Assembly (NCBI GenBank): GCA_937919925.1 | Contig: CALFOT010000087.1 | Coordinates: 1 to 46,063 of the forward strand | Reading direction: 5' to 3' | DNA: 46,063 nt | DNA from: an uncultured bacterium | GTDB taxonomy: Bacteria > Planctomycetota > UBA1135 | Shown: one piece after another, positions 15,404 through 24,735 of the stretch | Numbering within the stretch: position 1 is the stretch's first letter | How the letters are laid out: every line of letters begins with the position of its first letter | Notes under the pieces: model-generated | Databases searched by the model: none | Seen by the model: the letters and a program-made list of their open reading frames with translations, nothing else | What the model was told of the DNA's origin: nothing | Program-made: the position numbers and the translations under genes

Positions 15404-17832
15404 CTGCCAAAAGCGAGCTTGACGACATCTCGGAAGTGATCCACAAAAAGAATCTTCAGGCCGCGTTTCCACTCATCTTCCAACACATCCACATCGCGTT
15501 TATTCGCGCGCGGTAACAGCACGGTGCGCACACCGAGGCGTTTGGCCGCTAAAACTTTTTCACGCACGCCGCCAATCGGCATAGCTTCACCGGTAAGGGT
15601 GATTTCTCCGGTCATGGCCAAGCGTGATTTTAAGCGCTTGCCAGTTAAACGCGACAACATGGCACAGGCGATGGCCAAACCGGCACTCGGACCATCCTTT
15701 GGCACTGCGCCGGCTGGGAAGTGCAGGTGCAAATCATGCTTGGCAATTTTCTCAGAGCAAATGGCAAACTCGGCACAGCGATCACGCAGAAAACTATGCG
15801 CGATGCGACACGATTCGGTCATCACTTCACCCAATCGGCCGGTGGTTTGCACCCGACCGGAACCCTTGAAGGCCGCACATTCAATCTCAAGTACATCACC
15901 GCCGTAACTGGTGTAAGCCAAACCCAGCGCAACACCGATACCAGGGCGCAAGCGAATGGGATCTTCGGTGTACTTCGGCGGGCCAAGATATTTCTCTAAG
16001 CCAGCGACATCCACAATCGGCTTCGGCCGCTTGCGCCGAGCAATTTCCAAAGTGCGCTTGCGGCATAAAGAAGCAATGTTTTTATCCAAGCCGCGAACGC
16101 CCGCTTCACGCGTGTAACCATCCACCACCGCGCGCAATGTGGAAATCGGCAGCTTCAAACGCGAGGCGTCGAGGCCGTGCTCTTTGAGTTGGCGCGGCAG
16201 CAAGTGCCGCTGGGCAATCTTCACTTTTTCGCTACGTAAATAGCCTGGCAGCTCAATAATCTCCATGCGATCCCGCAGTGGCCCAGGAATTTCATACAAA
16301 TTATTCGCGGTGCCAACAAACATAACTTTGGATAAATCGAAAGGTACATCCAAAAACAAATCCAAAAACGCGTGGTTTTGTGCTGGGTCCAAGACCTCCA
16401 ACAAAGCACTGGAGGGATCGCCACGGAAATCTTTGCCCAACTTATCCAACTCATCTAACACGATGACTGGATTGTTCGTGCCTGCGCGGCGAATCATTTG
16501 CAGCACTCGCCCTGGCATGGCGCCAATATAAGTGCGGCGGTGCCCCTTGATTTCAGCTTCATCGCGCATGCCACCAAGGCTCATGCGCTCCAACTCGCGG
16601 CCCATCGACTCCGCAATCGCCATAGCCAACGACGTTTTGCCAACCCCGGGAGGCCCTACAAAGCACAAAATCGCTCCGGCATGGCCAGGCCGCAATTTAC
16701 GCACCCCAAGGAATTCCAAAATACGTTCTTTGGCATCTTTCAAACCAAAGTGGTCGCGCTCTAGAACGTTTTCCGCTTGGCCGATATCGATGCGATCTTC
16801 GGAAGAAACACACCAAGGTAGTTCGGTGAGCCATTCCAAGTAGTTGCGCACCACCGAGTACTCCGGCGACGCTTGCGGAATCGTGCTCAGGCGACTGAGT
16901 TCGTCTTCGACTTTTTCACGCACCTCATCTGGATATTCGCCTTCTTCCAGACGGCTGAGGAATAAATCCCGATCCTGCTCCTCCGGATCCTTTTCTTCGC
17001 CTAATTCGCGACGAATGATGCTGATTTGTTCCCGTAAAAAATATTCCTTCTGCTGCGCCTCAATCCGTTCGCGGATTTCCTTCTGAATCCGATCACCCAG
17101 CTCCAAAGTGACCAACTCTTTGGTCAAACCTTCATCGACCGCCTTCAAACGTGCTCGCACATCCAGTAATTCCAGCACCTTCTGTTTTTCTGGCGTGTCT
17201 TTCAGCAAATACGCCGCGGCAAAATCTGCCAAGTTGCCAGCTGGATCGATATTCAATGCAGCCAAGCTAAAACCTTCGCCAAGCCCCGGATTGTGCGCGG
17301 AAACTTGCTGCGCCAGCTGCAGCACATTACGCGCCAGAGCATCGAACTCATTGCCGCCGGGATAAATATCTTCTGGGTAAACCACCCGCGCGATCGGCAC
17401 ATCACCGGTGCGCACAAAACGCTCGACCTTGAAACGCCGAATACCGCGACACAAATAATTCGTGTTGCCGTCCGGCAGCTTAATGCGCTTGTGGATTTCC
17501 ACCAACACACCCATACGCACCATATCTGCCGACTTATGAATGCGGCCGTCGGCATCCATACCTGGTGCCAACAATAGGCCGACGCGGTCGCCCTGCGCCA
17601 CCGCCTTCTCCATAATTCCGCGCTCATAACCATCTTGCGCGTGTACCGGCATGATCAATCCTGGAAACGGCACCGAACGGCGCAGTGGGAAAATGACCAA
17701 CAGCGGCGGTGGGGCGTCATCTTTCACCACCGGCAAAGACAAAATCTCTTTGGCGGCCTCCTCTACTGCGAGTTCATCATCGCCGTGAAGAATGACTTCT
17801 ACAGGATCGGATATGGGGTCCTTTGCGCTCAT
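15400..17832 (-). CDS. lon: ATP-dependent protease Lon
   Basis: An 810-residue LonA. It has the N-terminal substrate-binding domain from about residue 42 (LLVIFPLRRSVPFPG), a coiled-coil stretch at 250-315, Walker A GPPGVGKT (393-400), Walker B VIVLDELDK (457-465), sensor TANNLYEIP and the C-terminal protease domain. The catalytic dyad is Ser716 (KDGPSAGLA) and Lys759 (GGVREKVLAAKR). All functional residues are present. Lon degrades misfolded and regulatory proteins. The start codon overlaps the stop of the symporter gene by four bases, a less common neighbour. It converges on the HAD gene. Confidence 0.96.
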   Translation of the reverse strand: MSAKDPISDPVEVILHGDDELAVEEAAKEILSLPVVKDDAPPPLLVIFPLRRSVPFPGLIMPVHAQDGYERGIMEKAVAQGDRVGLLLAPGMDADGRIHKSADMVRMGVLVEIHKRIKLPDGNTNYLCRGIRRFKVERFVRTGDVPIARVVYPEDIYPGGNEFDALARNVLQLAQQVSAHNPGLGEGFSLAALNIDPAGNLADFAAAYLLKDTPEKQKVLELLDVRARLKAVDEGLTKELVTLELGDRIQKEIRERIEAQQKEYFLREQISIIRRELGEEKDPEEQDRDLFLSRLEEGEYPDEVREKVEDELSRLSTIPQASPEYSVVRNYLEWLTELPWCVSSEDRIDIGQAENVLERDHFGLKDAKERILEFLGVRKLRPGHAGAILCFVGPPGVGKTSLAMAIAESMGRELERMSLGGMRDEAEIKGHRRTYIGAMPGRVLQMIRRAGTNNPVIVLDELDKLGKDFRGDPSSALLEVLDPAQNHAFLDLFLDVPFDLSKVMFVGTANNLYEIPGPLRDRMEIIELPGYLRSEKVKIAQRHLLPRQLKEHGLDASRLKLPISTLRAVVDGYTREAGVRGLDKNIASLCRKRTLEIARRKRPKPIVDVAGLEKYLGPPKYTEDPIRLRPGIGVALGLAYTSYGGDVLEIECAAFKGSGRVQTTGRLGEVMTESCRIAHSFLRDRCAEFAICSEKIAKHDLHLHFPAGAVPKDGPSAGLAIACAMLSRLTGKRLKSRLAMTGEITLTGEAMPIGGVREKVLAAKRLGVRTVLLPRANKRDVDVLEDEWKRGLKILFVDHFRDVVKLAFGS

Positions 17833-19139
17833 CTTTCCCCTAGTATCGCATCGCCTTCGGATTTAGCGATAAGTGCCGCACCACAAGAATCCGACCACAC
17901 ATTCACCACCGTGCGCAGCATATCCAGTGGCCGGTCAATCGCCAGCAGCAGCATAGCTCCTTCAATTGGTAGACCCAGTGCCGACAGAATCGCCGTCATC
18001 ATGATGAGCCCAGCAGACGGAATTCCAGCCGCGCCAATCGACGCAAAAAGCGCGGTAATCACAATGAAGATTTGCTTGCTAAGGGTGAGGTCAAAATCAC
18101 CGGTAGAGGCGTAATACTGTGAGAGGAATATGACCCCCACGCATTCGTACAGGGCCGTACCATCCATATTCACGGTGGCGCCAAGCGGCAACACAAAGGA
18201 GCTGTGCTTATTGGAAACTTTGCCGCGGTGTTCGGCCGATTCCATCGTGACCGGCAAGGTGATCGAACTACTCGATGTGGAAAAAGCTGTGATCAAGGCT
18301 GGCGACATGGCGCGAAACCAAGCCAGCGGAGAAATGTTGCCAAGGAACTTGAGCAGCAAGGGTAACACCACGCAGGCATGGAACAGGAGCGCGAAAATCA
18401 CCACTCCCATGTAAAAAAACAGTGGGCGGAACACCTCGAAGCCGGTCTCGCCGACCACTTTTACGACTAAGGCAAACACGCCGTAAGGAATCAATTTCAA
18501 GATGCCGCCAGCGAGCAACATGATCACTTCAAAAAAGGATTCAAATAGACCACGTAAACGACTGCAGTGAGGTTCTTGTACCCGCCCAATGAAGTAGCCA
18601 AGCAGCAGCGCAAACACAATGATTTGCAGCATAGCGCCGTTATCACCTAGAGCCCCGAACACATTCTGCGGAATCATGCGCAAGAAAATGTCGATAAAAC
18701 TAGAGCCTTCACCTGGCGCAAAGTTTTCGGGAATGGCCAGATTGAGCGCCGCACCCACCCCAGGTTGGGTGAGATTGATCATCACCAAACCAGTGACAAT
18801 CGCCAAGGCGCTGGTCATTAGGTAATAGCCGAGAGTTTTGAGGCCAAGGCGGCCGAATTCTTTGCCGCCGGAAATTCCAGAAACACCGGCCACGATACTG
18901 CTAAAAACCAGTGGCACAATCAACATCTTCAACAGACTCATGAAGATATTGGCGGCCAACACGAAGGGAGCAAGCCATTGCGCGCGCTGGGAATCCGCTG
19001 CGAGTACTGGAAGAGTTACCTCGTGGCCAGCCTTCACCACCGCTTGGGCAACATAAGTGGCGCTGGTGAACTCCTGCAGAGCCCAGCCACCGGCCACGCC
19101 GAGCAGCATGGCCAAACCGGTCTTGGTGTGCATTTTCAC
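17829..19139 (-). CDS. Dicarboxylate/amino acid:cation symporter (DAACS family)
   Basis: A 436-residue glutamate-transporter-fold protein with about eight membrane helices. Hairpin HP1 carries the serine-rich AFSTSSSSITLPVTMES. TM7 has LGATVNMDGTALYE (the NMDGT motif for Na+/substrate), and HP2 contains SIGAAGIPSAGLIMM. TM8 has IDRPLDMLRTVVNVWSD with the Asp and Asn that bind substrate. It is a GltP/DctA-type uptake system using Na+ or H+; the exact substrate (glutamate, aspartate or C4-dicarboxylates) is not determined. Translation may start at 19139 or at the ATG two codons later. It lies 18 bases after the EMC3-like membrane protein gene. Confidence 0.93.
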   Translation of the reverse strand: MKMHTKTGLAMLLGVAGGWALQEFTSATYVAQAVVKAGHEVTLPVLAADSQRAQWLAPFVLAANIFMSLLKMLIVPLVFSSIVAGVSGISGGKEFGRLGLKTLGYYLMTSALAIVTGLVMINLTQPGVGAALNLAIPENFAPGEGSSFIDIFLRMIPQNVFGALGDNGAMLQIIVFALLLGYFIGRVQEPHCSRLRGLFESFFEVIMLLAGGILKLIPYGVFALVVKVVGETGFEVFRPLFFYMGVVIFALLFHACVVLPLLLKFLGNISPLAWFRAMSPALITAFSTSSSSITLPVTMESAEHRGKVSNKHSSFVLPLGATVNMDGTALYECVGVIFLSQYYASTGDFDLTLSKQIFIVITALFASIGAAGIPSAGLIMMTAILSALGLPIEGAMLLLAIDRPLDMLRTVVNVWSDSCGAALIAKSEGDAILGER

Positions 19140-19157
19140 GCCACCATGTTAGCGCGG

Positions 19158-20051
19158 CTAAATCTCGACGCCGAACAAGCCCTTCAACCCGAAACCGACG
19201 GCCATCGACACCACCACAAACCAAATCATGATGGAAATCTCTCCCCCTCCCATAAATCCCAAAGGGCGCACCGGGTAATCGATGGTAATGGTTTGCAAGA
19301 AAGAATCCCCGGGCAGTACCGGATCGCCAAAATAAACAATTGGGTCCTTGGCTTCGGCAAACTTGGCAAGAGGTGTCGCGGTGGTCAAACGCGCCAAACG
19401 CTGTGGGTGCGTGCCGACTTCCATGGTTTTAGAAACCACCGCACCAGCATGCCGAAACACCAAGTCATGAGCTCCGTCTGAAGATGGCGTGACGCGCAGA
19501 ATAATGCGCGGCTCTTCAGGATCGGCGATGTTGACGCGATGCGAAATCAGCACACCCTCCACAGGGGCAATCTCTACCTCACTAGGCACCACACTGTGAT
19601 GCAATTCCACCACGATCACCTGCTCTGCCCCTGCTCTTAGCGGTTGGAAAGCGTAAAGAGCGTTGAGCTGAAACCACACCACCATAAACGGCGCGGCCAG
19701 TACCACCATGGGTAGCATGTTCAAGCCGAGATAAGCAAAGTTCCAAGATAACGTTTTGCCGGTCGAACGGAACACCACACCGAGATCATCCTGAAACAGA
19801 CGAATCGCCAACAAGTTGTACTTTATGCGATCCTTCACCGCCTTAATGCCATTCTGCGACGACACGTGGGGGAAAGCCATGATAAACAGCATGCCCACCA
19901 AGGCCGACACCAGCGTGACCACAACAAAAGGTCCAGCCCAGCCTAGGGCAAAATCGAAAGCATCAAACAGCATGTTCATGGCCGCCGGGGCTAAATAAGC
20001 CACGGCAACAAGAACGGCACAAATGCCGATGACAAGAAGACGCTTTTGCAT
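19158..20051 (-). CDS. EMC3/YidC-like membrane protein
   Basis: A 297-residue protein with four likely membrane helices: residues about 4-28, 38-60, about 104-130 and 270-293. Between helices two and three lies a basic, helical stretch (IKAVKDRIKYNLLAIRLFQDD). Then LNMLPMVVLAAPFMVVWFQLNALYAFQPL resembles the core of DUF106/EMC3/TMCO1 proteins in the Oxa1/YidC superfamily (key marks: L-MLP-V, PF--VWFQL, F-PL). Residues 140-260 form a soluble, beta-rich domain that ordinary members lack. A membrane insertase or scaffold role is inference only. It follows the second RHH gene by 38 bases in the AP/PAPS run. Confidence 0.6.
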   Translation of the reverse strand: MQKRLLVIGICAVLVAVAYLAPAAMNMLFDAFDFALGWAGPFVVVTLVSALVGMLFIMAFPHVSSQNGIKAVKDRIKYNLLAIRLFQDDLGVVFRSTGKTLSWNFAYLGLNMLPMVVLAAPFMVVWFQLNALYAFQPLRAGAEQVIVVELHHSVVPSEVEIAPVEGVLISHRVNIADPEEPRIILRVTPSSDGAHDLVFRHAGAVVSKTMEVGTHPQRLARLTTATPLAKFAEAKDPIVYFGDPVLPGDSFLQTITIDYPVRPLGFMGGGEISIMIWFVVVSMAVGFGLKGLFGVEI

Positions 20052-20089
20052 CGGTTTCAGTGGGTTTCAGTCGGTTCGAACAGTCAAGA

Positions 20090-20287
20090 CTAGCTGATGT
20101 AACCGAGGCCACGCAGGCTTTCGGTGATTGCGGCATCGGAGGTGCCCGCACCTTCAATGACTTTCAACTCTTTCTCAACAATGTGTTCCACAAATTCCTC
20201 AACCGAGGAGTAGCCAGCAACCTCGGCGCACTTTTTGCAACGCTCGAGGAGTTCCTTGTTAATTTTCAATTTTGGTCCGCCAAACAT
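20090..20287 (-). CDS. Small ribbon-helix-helix-like protein A
   Basis: A 65-residue protein. A strand with alternating residues (KLKINKELLE) is followed by two helices (CKKCAEVAGYSSVEEFVEHIVEKEL), the ribbon-helix-helix pattern of CopG/Arc-type DNA-binding proteins. The C-terminus is an acidic helix ending SLRGLGYIS. The protein at 27446-27670 has the same layout and ends KLKNLGYL, so the two are probably related. It is placed between the AP2 lipoprotein gene (20 bases upstream) and the EMC3-like gene. It could be a repressor of this gene run or a scaffold; neither is shown. Confidence 0.65.
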   Translation of the reverse strand: MFGGPKLKINKELLERCKKCAEVAGYSSVEEFVEHIVEKELKVIEGAGTSDAAITESLRGLGYIS

Positions 20288-20307
20288 GTTTCTGTTTTTG
20301 GTGTGGT

Positions 20308-22488
20308 TTAGTAAAGAGGTACGCCGTCCATGTCCTCAGGAACTGAGAGACCGAACAGACTGTAGAGAGTTGCGGTGATGTCTTCCAGAGCTGGATCCTT
20401 CGCAAAGGACTTGCCAGACTCTGCAATAATCGTACCCCGGACTAAGGCCGGGTCCATGAGGTGAGAACCGGACCAGCGTGAATCATTATCGACGATAAAC
20501 ACGCCTTGCTGCCAGTCTCCAGTGATGCCGCCAACGGCACATTCATCCGAAGCGCCAAAACCAACGTTAAAGCCCAACTGCAGATCTGGGGCGAGCCTGA
20601 CGACAGCTTCGGGGCCATGAAAGACATCCCGCGCACGCACCACGCTGGTGAGCACTTGTAGGCCTCCATCGTTGAGCGCAATCAGCTTGGATGTAATTTC
20701 TGCAAGCAGGGCATCCGCTGCGGCCTCGGTCACAATCCCTTCCGGTTCGCGGCCAAGACGATTCAAAATAATGCCGTTAAAACCAATGCAGTAAGCCTTC
20801 GACTTGCTCCAATCAATAGCGCCGGTGCCGGGGATCGGGTGGTCATCCTCATCCAGGTCCAAAGCCAAACCATGCGCACCGGTTTGGGTCTGACCCTCCT
20901 TCAGGACCAAGTAGCCTTCTTTCACCAGCCAGTCATTGATGTGCATCTTGCGGTAGAAGGGCGCAAAGCCGTGGTCCGACATCACGATAAGTTCCACTGG
21001 AGTACCATGCTCCGCTTCCATTCTTTCCAGCCGCATCAGCATGGCGCCGAGCATTGCATCCACCTGCATATAAATGCGGTCAATCTGCTGCTCGAAAGTC
21101 ATGCCGTCGAAAGGTTGGCCGTGGTAAGTCCCTGCCTCTTCTTGGTGCGGGTGCGCGTCATCGGCCGCATGCCACAGCATATGACAACGCATATCAAGGC
21201 TGCCCGTGTAGAGAAACAGCAAGCCGCCAGTCTCATCGATTTGATCGAGACCGTACTGCATCATTTTGGTGCGTTCCTCCATCACCATATCGGATTCATT
21301 GATGAAGCCGGAAGTGTCGAGAACCCTACTCTTATACGATTTGTAGGCATCCGGAAATCCTTGCACAAAGTATGGGCCGATTGCATCAGCCAATTCGGAC
21401 GCCGCCTCTGCCGGCGTAGAAATGGGTGACGCCGGGTTATGCGGATCCAACTGAATCGGTGTAGCATACACCTCGAAAGGCTCAGCACCATCAAATCGAA
21501 AGCGCGTGTAGCCGGATACTGGAATCAGGCCGCCCAACATACCGAATTCAATCTTTACCCAGTTCGACCATTCACCCAAACCTGCAACAGCATAGGCTCC
21601 TTCAATTTCGACGGCCAACTGCGGTGTACCAGTAGGATCATCAATCAAAAACGTCACCGGGGTAGTGACTTCTTGCTGCGCTTTGATCTCGACCTCGATT
21701 TGGTTCGCACGCTGATTGTCGCCAGCCTCCAAAGCCTCATGTTGATCGGCTTTCAAATCATCGACATTCACCGCCGTATCATCCGGGCCGTACATCATGG
21801 TGGAAAGCTTCCACAGTTGTGCACGACGGCGGTTCAGCTTGACCTTCACCATACGCGTGGAATCGGAATTACTGGAACTCTTCGCTGGATCTTCTGTCCA
21901 CAGGTAAGAGACTCCCGATGCCGCGCCGGTTAAATCCGGAGTGCCCATATCGGGGAATACCACCGCGTCAGAATCTTCTAATGGGTAGCTGGCAGGCATG
22001 CGGTGTACATAAACCGGCACCCCCTCTGCGGACATCGATTCCCAAAAGGCTGGCGACTTGCGGCTACTGCGGATATCACCACCCATGAGCGGGATGTCGT
22101 AACCGAACAAAGTCATTTCCATAGTGACCGGATCGCTCTCCACCATCGACGAGCCAATGCCATAGTTGTTATGGCTGTCCCGGTCGACGTGAATAAAATC
22201 GTACAAACCATGTTTGCCAGGGTTCGTTCCACTAATGAAGTTCGACCACGCAACCGGCGATTGCGGCGGCCACGAGGTTTGCAGAGATTGGAAGTTCGCG
22301 CCGCTATCAATCAACTTTTTAAAGTTTGGCAGCATGCCGCGATCCATTCGCTCTTGCAGCATTTCCGGATCCAAACCATCCACGCCAAAGACCACCACAC
22401 GCGTGGCGGATTGCTGCTCTCCACCACCACAAGCAGGCAACAACAGACTGACAGCCACCAGGGCAGTAAGTTTCCAGGCTAGCTTCAT
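20308..22488 (-). CDS. AP2: alkaline-phosphatase-superfamily phosphodiesterase-like lipoprotein
   Basis: A 726-residue protein with a lipoprotein signal (SLLLPAC, Cys near residue 21). The alkaline phosphatase/nucleotide pyrophosphatase fold is shown by the first metal motif VVFGVDGLDPEML, a nucleophile segment SPVAWSNFISGTNPGKHG and the later metal motif VMSDHGFAPFYR. Nucleotide pyrophosphatases of this branch cleave phosphodiesters, but the C-x-P-x-R formylglycine motif of sulfatases is absent. It shares the SP-V-W and (I/V)(I/M/V)SDHGF blocks with AP1 and AP3 of this window, so these are three paralogues. It overlaps AP1 by four bases. It is predicted to be outer-membrane anchored, so it acts in the periplasm or outside. 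Confidence 0.85.
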   Translation of the reverse strand: MKLAWKLTALVAVSLLLPACGGGEQQSATRVVVFGVDGLDPEMLQERMDRGMLPNFKKLIDSGANFQSLQTSWPPQSPVAWSNFISGTNPGKHGLYDFIHVDRDSHNNYGIGSSMVESDPVTMEMTLFGYDIPLMGGDIRSSRKSPAFWESMSAEGVPVYVHRMPASYPLEDSDAVVFPDMGTPDLTGAASGVSYLWTEDPAKSSSNSDSTRMVKVKLNRRRAQLWKLSTMMYGPDDTAVNVDDLKADQHEALEAGDNQRANQIEVEIKAQQEVTTPVTFLIDDPTGTPQLAVEIEGAYAVAGLGEWSNWVKIEFGMLGGLIPVSGYTRFRFDGAEPFEVYATPIQLDPHNPASPISTPAEAASELADAIGPYFVQGFPDAYKSYKSRVLDTSGFINESDMVMEERTKMMQYGLDQIDETGGLLFLYTGSLDMRCHMLWHAADDAHPHQEEAGTYHGQPFDGMTFEQQIDRIYMQVDAMLGAMLMRLERMEAEHGTPVELIVMSDHGFAPFYRKMHINDWLVKEGYLVLKEGQTQTGAHGLALDLDEDDHPIPGTGAIDWSKSKAYCIGFNGIILNRLGREPEGIVTEAAADALLAEITSKLIALNDGGLQVLTSVVRARDVFHGPEAVVRLAPDLQLGFNVGFGASDECAVGGITGDWQQGVFIVDNDSRWSGSHLMDPALVRGTIIAESGKSFAKDPALEDITATLYSLFGLSVPEDMDGVPLY

Positions 22489-24647
22489 GATTTCAACTCC
22501 TCATTGCGTGCACCGAACAATGGCTGGCCCTGCATGTATTTTGGAATAGCAACGCCGAACATGCGAAGCGCTGTGGGGCCTAAATCCATGATATCGGGCT
22601 GATCCGTATTAATGGGCTGATCCGAAAAAATGACGCCTGGAACTTCGCGCGGATCGATGCAGTGATCTCCCGACCACGACTTAGTGTTATCGGAGAACAC
22701 TTCCACCGGGCACGAGCCTGTTGCGCAATCCCAGGAGTTACGATAATCGCGTTTGTAGCCCATGAACAAATCCGGAGCCTGAAACACATACGGTCCGGTG
22801 AAGACTTTTTCAGCGTCAAAGACTTCGATAAAAATCTTCTCACCGGTTTTGGGATCCAGCAACTGCGAAAGTTTGCCAACGATCTCAACCTTTAGCGCTT
22901 GCAATTCTGCGCCCTCGGCAACAATGCCATCCCGTTCGCGTGCTGCGCGATTAATGAACAAACCAGTCAAACCCAGCGCAAACGCCTTGGTTCGTGACCA
23001 ATCCACATCTTGCAACCAATCGCGGGAAGTCTGTTTGCCACTAGCTTCATCTCGCGGAGCATCCGCTTTCAACACCAGGTACCCCTGATCGCGCAGCCAT
23101 GCATTCAAGTTCACACCGCGCTTAAACTGACAAAAACCGTGATCCGAAATAATCATCAAGCGATCTTTCTTTGGATTCAGTTTCTTGCGCACTTCTGCGA
23201 CGAGATCATCGGCGATGCCATAAATCTCGGCAATCTTATCTTTACCCCATTGCGTATCTTTGCCTTCGTTGGCAGGGTGCGTTGGATCCAGGTAGCGGTG
23301 AAACATATGCGACACGCGGTCCGTACCATCAAACACACACACCACCGATCCTTTAGGGGTATTTGCCAGTGCATCGAACAATTGCTTGCGTCGCTCCTGC
23401 CAAATGTTCAGCGATTGCTTCCAAAACGCCTCTTCATCAATCACGCGCTCGTTCAGCGCCCAGGTATCTTCCGCCAAACCTAGAGTGGCGAACGGACCGT
23501 GCTTCTTCGCCAAATAGATCGAATAAACCGTGGGATGCGAAATCGGCATTGCCGGATTCGCTGGATCAATCTGGATTGGCGTCATGTACAAGCCAAACTC
23601 AGGATCGGCACCCATGCAATAGAAACGCGCGATACCAGTAACCTTGGCGCGGCCCTTCGCTGCTTTGAATTCCAACGTAATCCAAGCGGAGTATTCTTTG
23701 ACTCCTAATTCAATGACCTGCTCATCGCCTTTCGCGCCAATGCTCAAACGCAGGCGCTCTGCGCTGAGTATTTCGACTTTCATCGCAATACGCATGGGCG
23801 TTGCAACAGCTTGGCTAGGATCCGGCGGCCCCGTAATCGGACAACGCAGCGCATTTCCAGATTTCGCCACCAGCAAAACGTCGCCACCTGCTTCGGGACC
23901 GGCCAAGCGCTGATCGGTAGTCCAGAAAGTAAAACTACCTTGCGTGCCTTTCAAATCTGGCACACACATGCCGCTGAGCATGACGCCATGAAATTTCTCC
24001 GGCGGAAAAGTAATCGGCACCCGAATGATGTTGGAGAAAATCTTCTTATCGCCTAACGTTTTCCACCACGGTGTGCCTTTGCGGAGCAAACGAATGCTGG
24101 AACTCGGGCGCTTGAACATTTCAAGTTTGCCAATTTTAAGCAACGCCTTCTCTGCCGACCTGATTTCAGTGCTCGACAAAATCGGCAAGTAGGTACATGG
24201 ATCGCGGGTGATGAAATCGAAAATATTATGCCGCGAAGCATCCACACCGGTGGAAAAGGAAGACCATGCCACCGGGGACATGGACGGGTACGAAGATTGC
24301 AGCGGCCCAAAGCTACCTTCCTGAGCCAGGGCGGCCAGATGCGGCATACGCCCCTCATCCATAAAGCGCTGGGCAAGGCGTGGATCCATGCCGTCGAAAC
24401 CAATAATGACCAAACGTTTGGTCGCGCCCTTGATTTTGCCGGCACCAGTGACCAAGCGGATCACCATCTTGAGTGGGTAAATCAGCAAAATACCAACTGC
24501 CAAAAGCAGCGAGCCGATCATGACTAAACCGCCCGACAAGAAAGCAAAACCTGCCCCCGGCCCGATATACGCGGCGGCGGGGTCTGGTGCACTCAGCCAA
24601 GCCATGGCCACGGCGAGTGGAAGGAGGAATCTGCGGAACCGCTTCAT
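22485..24647 (-). CDS. AP1: alkaline-phosphatase-superfamily phosphodiesterase-like membrane protein
   Basis: A 720-residue protein with a signal peptide (to about residue 26, DPAAA), a YIGPGAGF segment and a membrane helix (about 32-60). The hydrolase part starts with LVIIGFDGMDPRLAQ. The nucleophile segment is SMSPVAWSSFSTGVDASRHN, and the metal-binding block is LMIISDHGFCQFKRG. The family includes nucleotide pyrophosphatases and phosphodiesterases; the substrate is unknown and a sulfatase C-x-P-x-R motif is not seen. A strong hairpin (24684-24714) separates it from cysC, so it may have partly independent expression. It is translationally coupled to AP2 (four-base overlap). Confidence 0.85.
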   Translation of the reverse strand: MKRFRRFLLPLAVAMAWLSAPDPAAAYIGPGAGFAFLSGGLVMIGSLLLAVGILLIYPLKMVIRLVTGAGKIKGATKRLVIIGFDGMDPRLAQRFMDEGRMPHLAALAQEGSFGPLQSSYPSMSPVAWSSFSTGVDASRHNIFDFITRDPCTYLPILSSTEIRSAEKALLKIGKLEMFKRPSSSIRLLRKGTPWWKTLGDKKIFSNIIRVPITFPPEKFHGVMLSGMCVPDLKGTQGSFTFWTTDQRLAGPEAGGDVLLVAKSGNALRCPITGPPDPSQAVATPMRIAMKVEILSAERLRLSIGAKGDEQVIELGVKEYSAWITLEFKAAKGRAKVTGIARFYCMGADPEFGLYMTPIQIDPANPAMPISHPTVYSIYLAKKHGPFATLGLAEDTWALNERVIDEEAFWKQSLNIWQERRKQLFDALANTPKGSVVCVFDGTDRVSHMFHRYLDPTHPANEGKDTQWGKDKIAEIYGIADDLVAEVRKKLNPKKDRLMIISDHGFCQFKRGVNLNAWLRDQGYLVLKADAPRDEASGKQTSRDWLQDVDWSRTKAFALGLTGLFINRAARERDGIVAEGAELQALKVEIVGKLSQLLDPKTGEKIFIEVFDAEKVFTGPYVFQAPDLFMGYKRDYRNSWDCATGSCPVEVFSDNTKSWSGDHCIDPREVPGVIFSDQPINTDQPDIMDLGPTALRMFGVAIPKYMQGQPLFGARNEELKS

Positions 24648-24683
24648 GAAGCTAGTTGGGGATTATGCGCCCTTGGCAACAAA

Positions 24684-24714
24684 GGGGGAAGGGGGATTTT
24701 AGCCCCCTCCCCCC
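24684..24714 (-). terminator. G/C-run hairpin between cysC and AP1
   Basis: On the plus strand, GGGGGAAGGGGG (24684-24695) is followed by ATTTTAG and CCCCCTCCCCCC (24703-24714). The arms pair at 11 of 12 positions. Read on the minus strand, a short T-rich stretch (TTTGTTG) follows the stem, as in an intrinsic terminator. It lies after the cysC stop and before the AP1 start and could act as an attenuator within the operon. The runs of G may also form a quadruplex. Confidence 0.55.
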
Positions 24715-24735
24715 TGGAAACTACAGCAACTGTGC

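Noticed and set aside
20839-21429. Plus-strand frame of 196 residues within AP2
   Set aside because: Antisense to the AP2 catalytic part (SDHGF); His-rich composition is typical of a shadow of an acidic gene.
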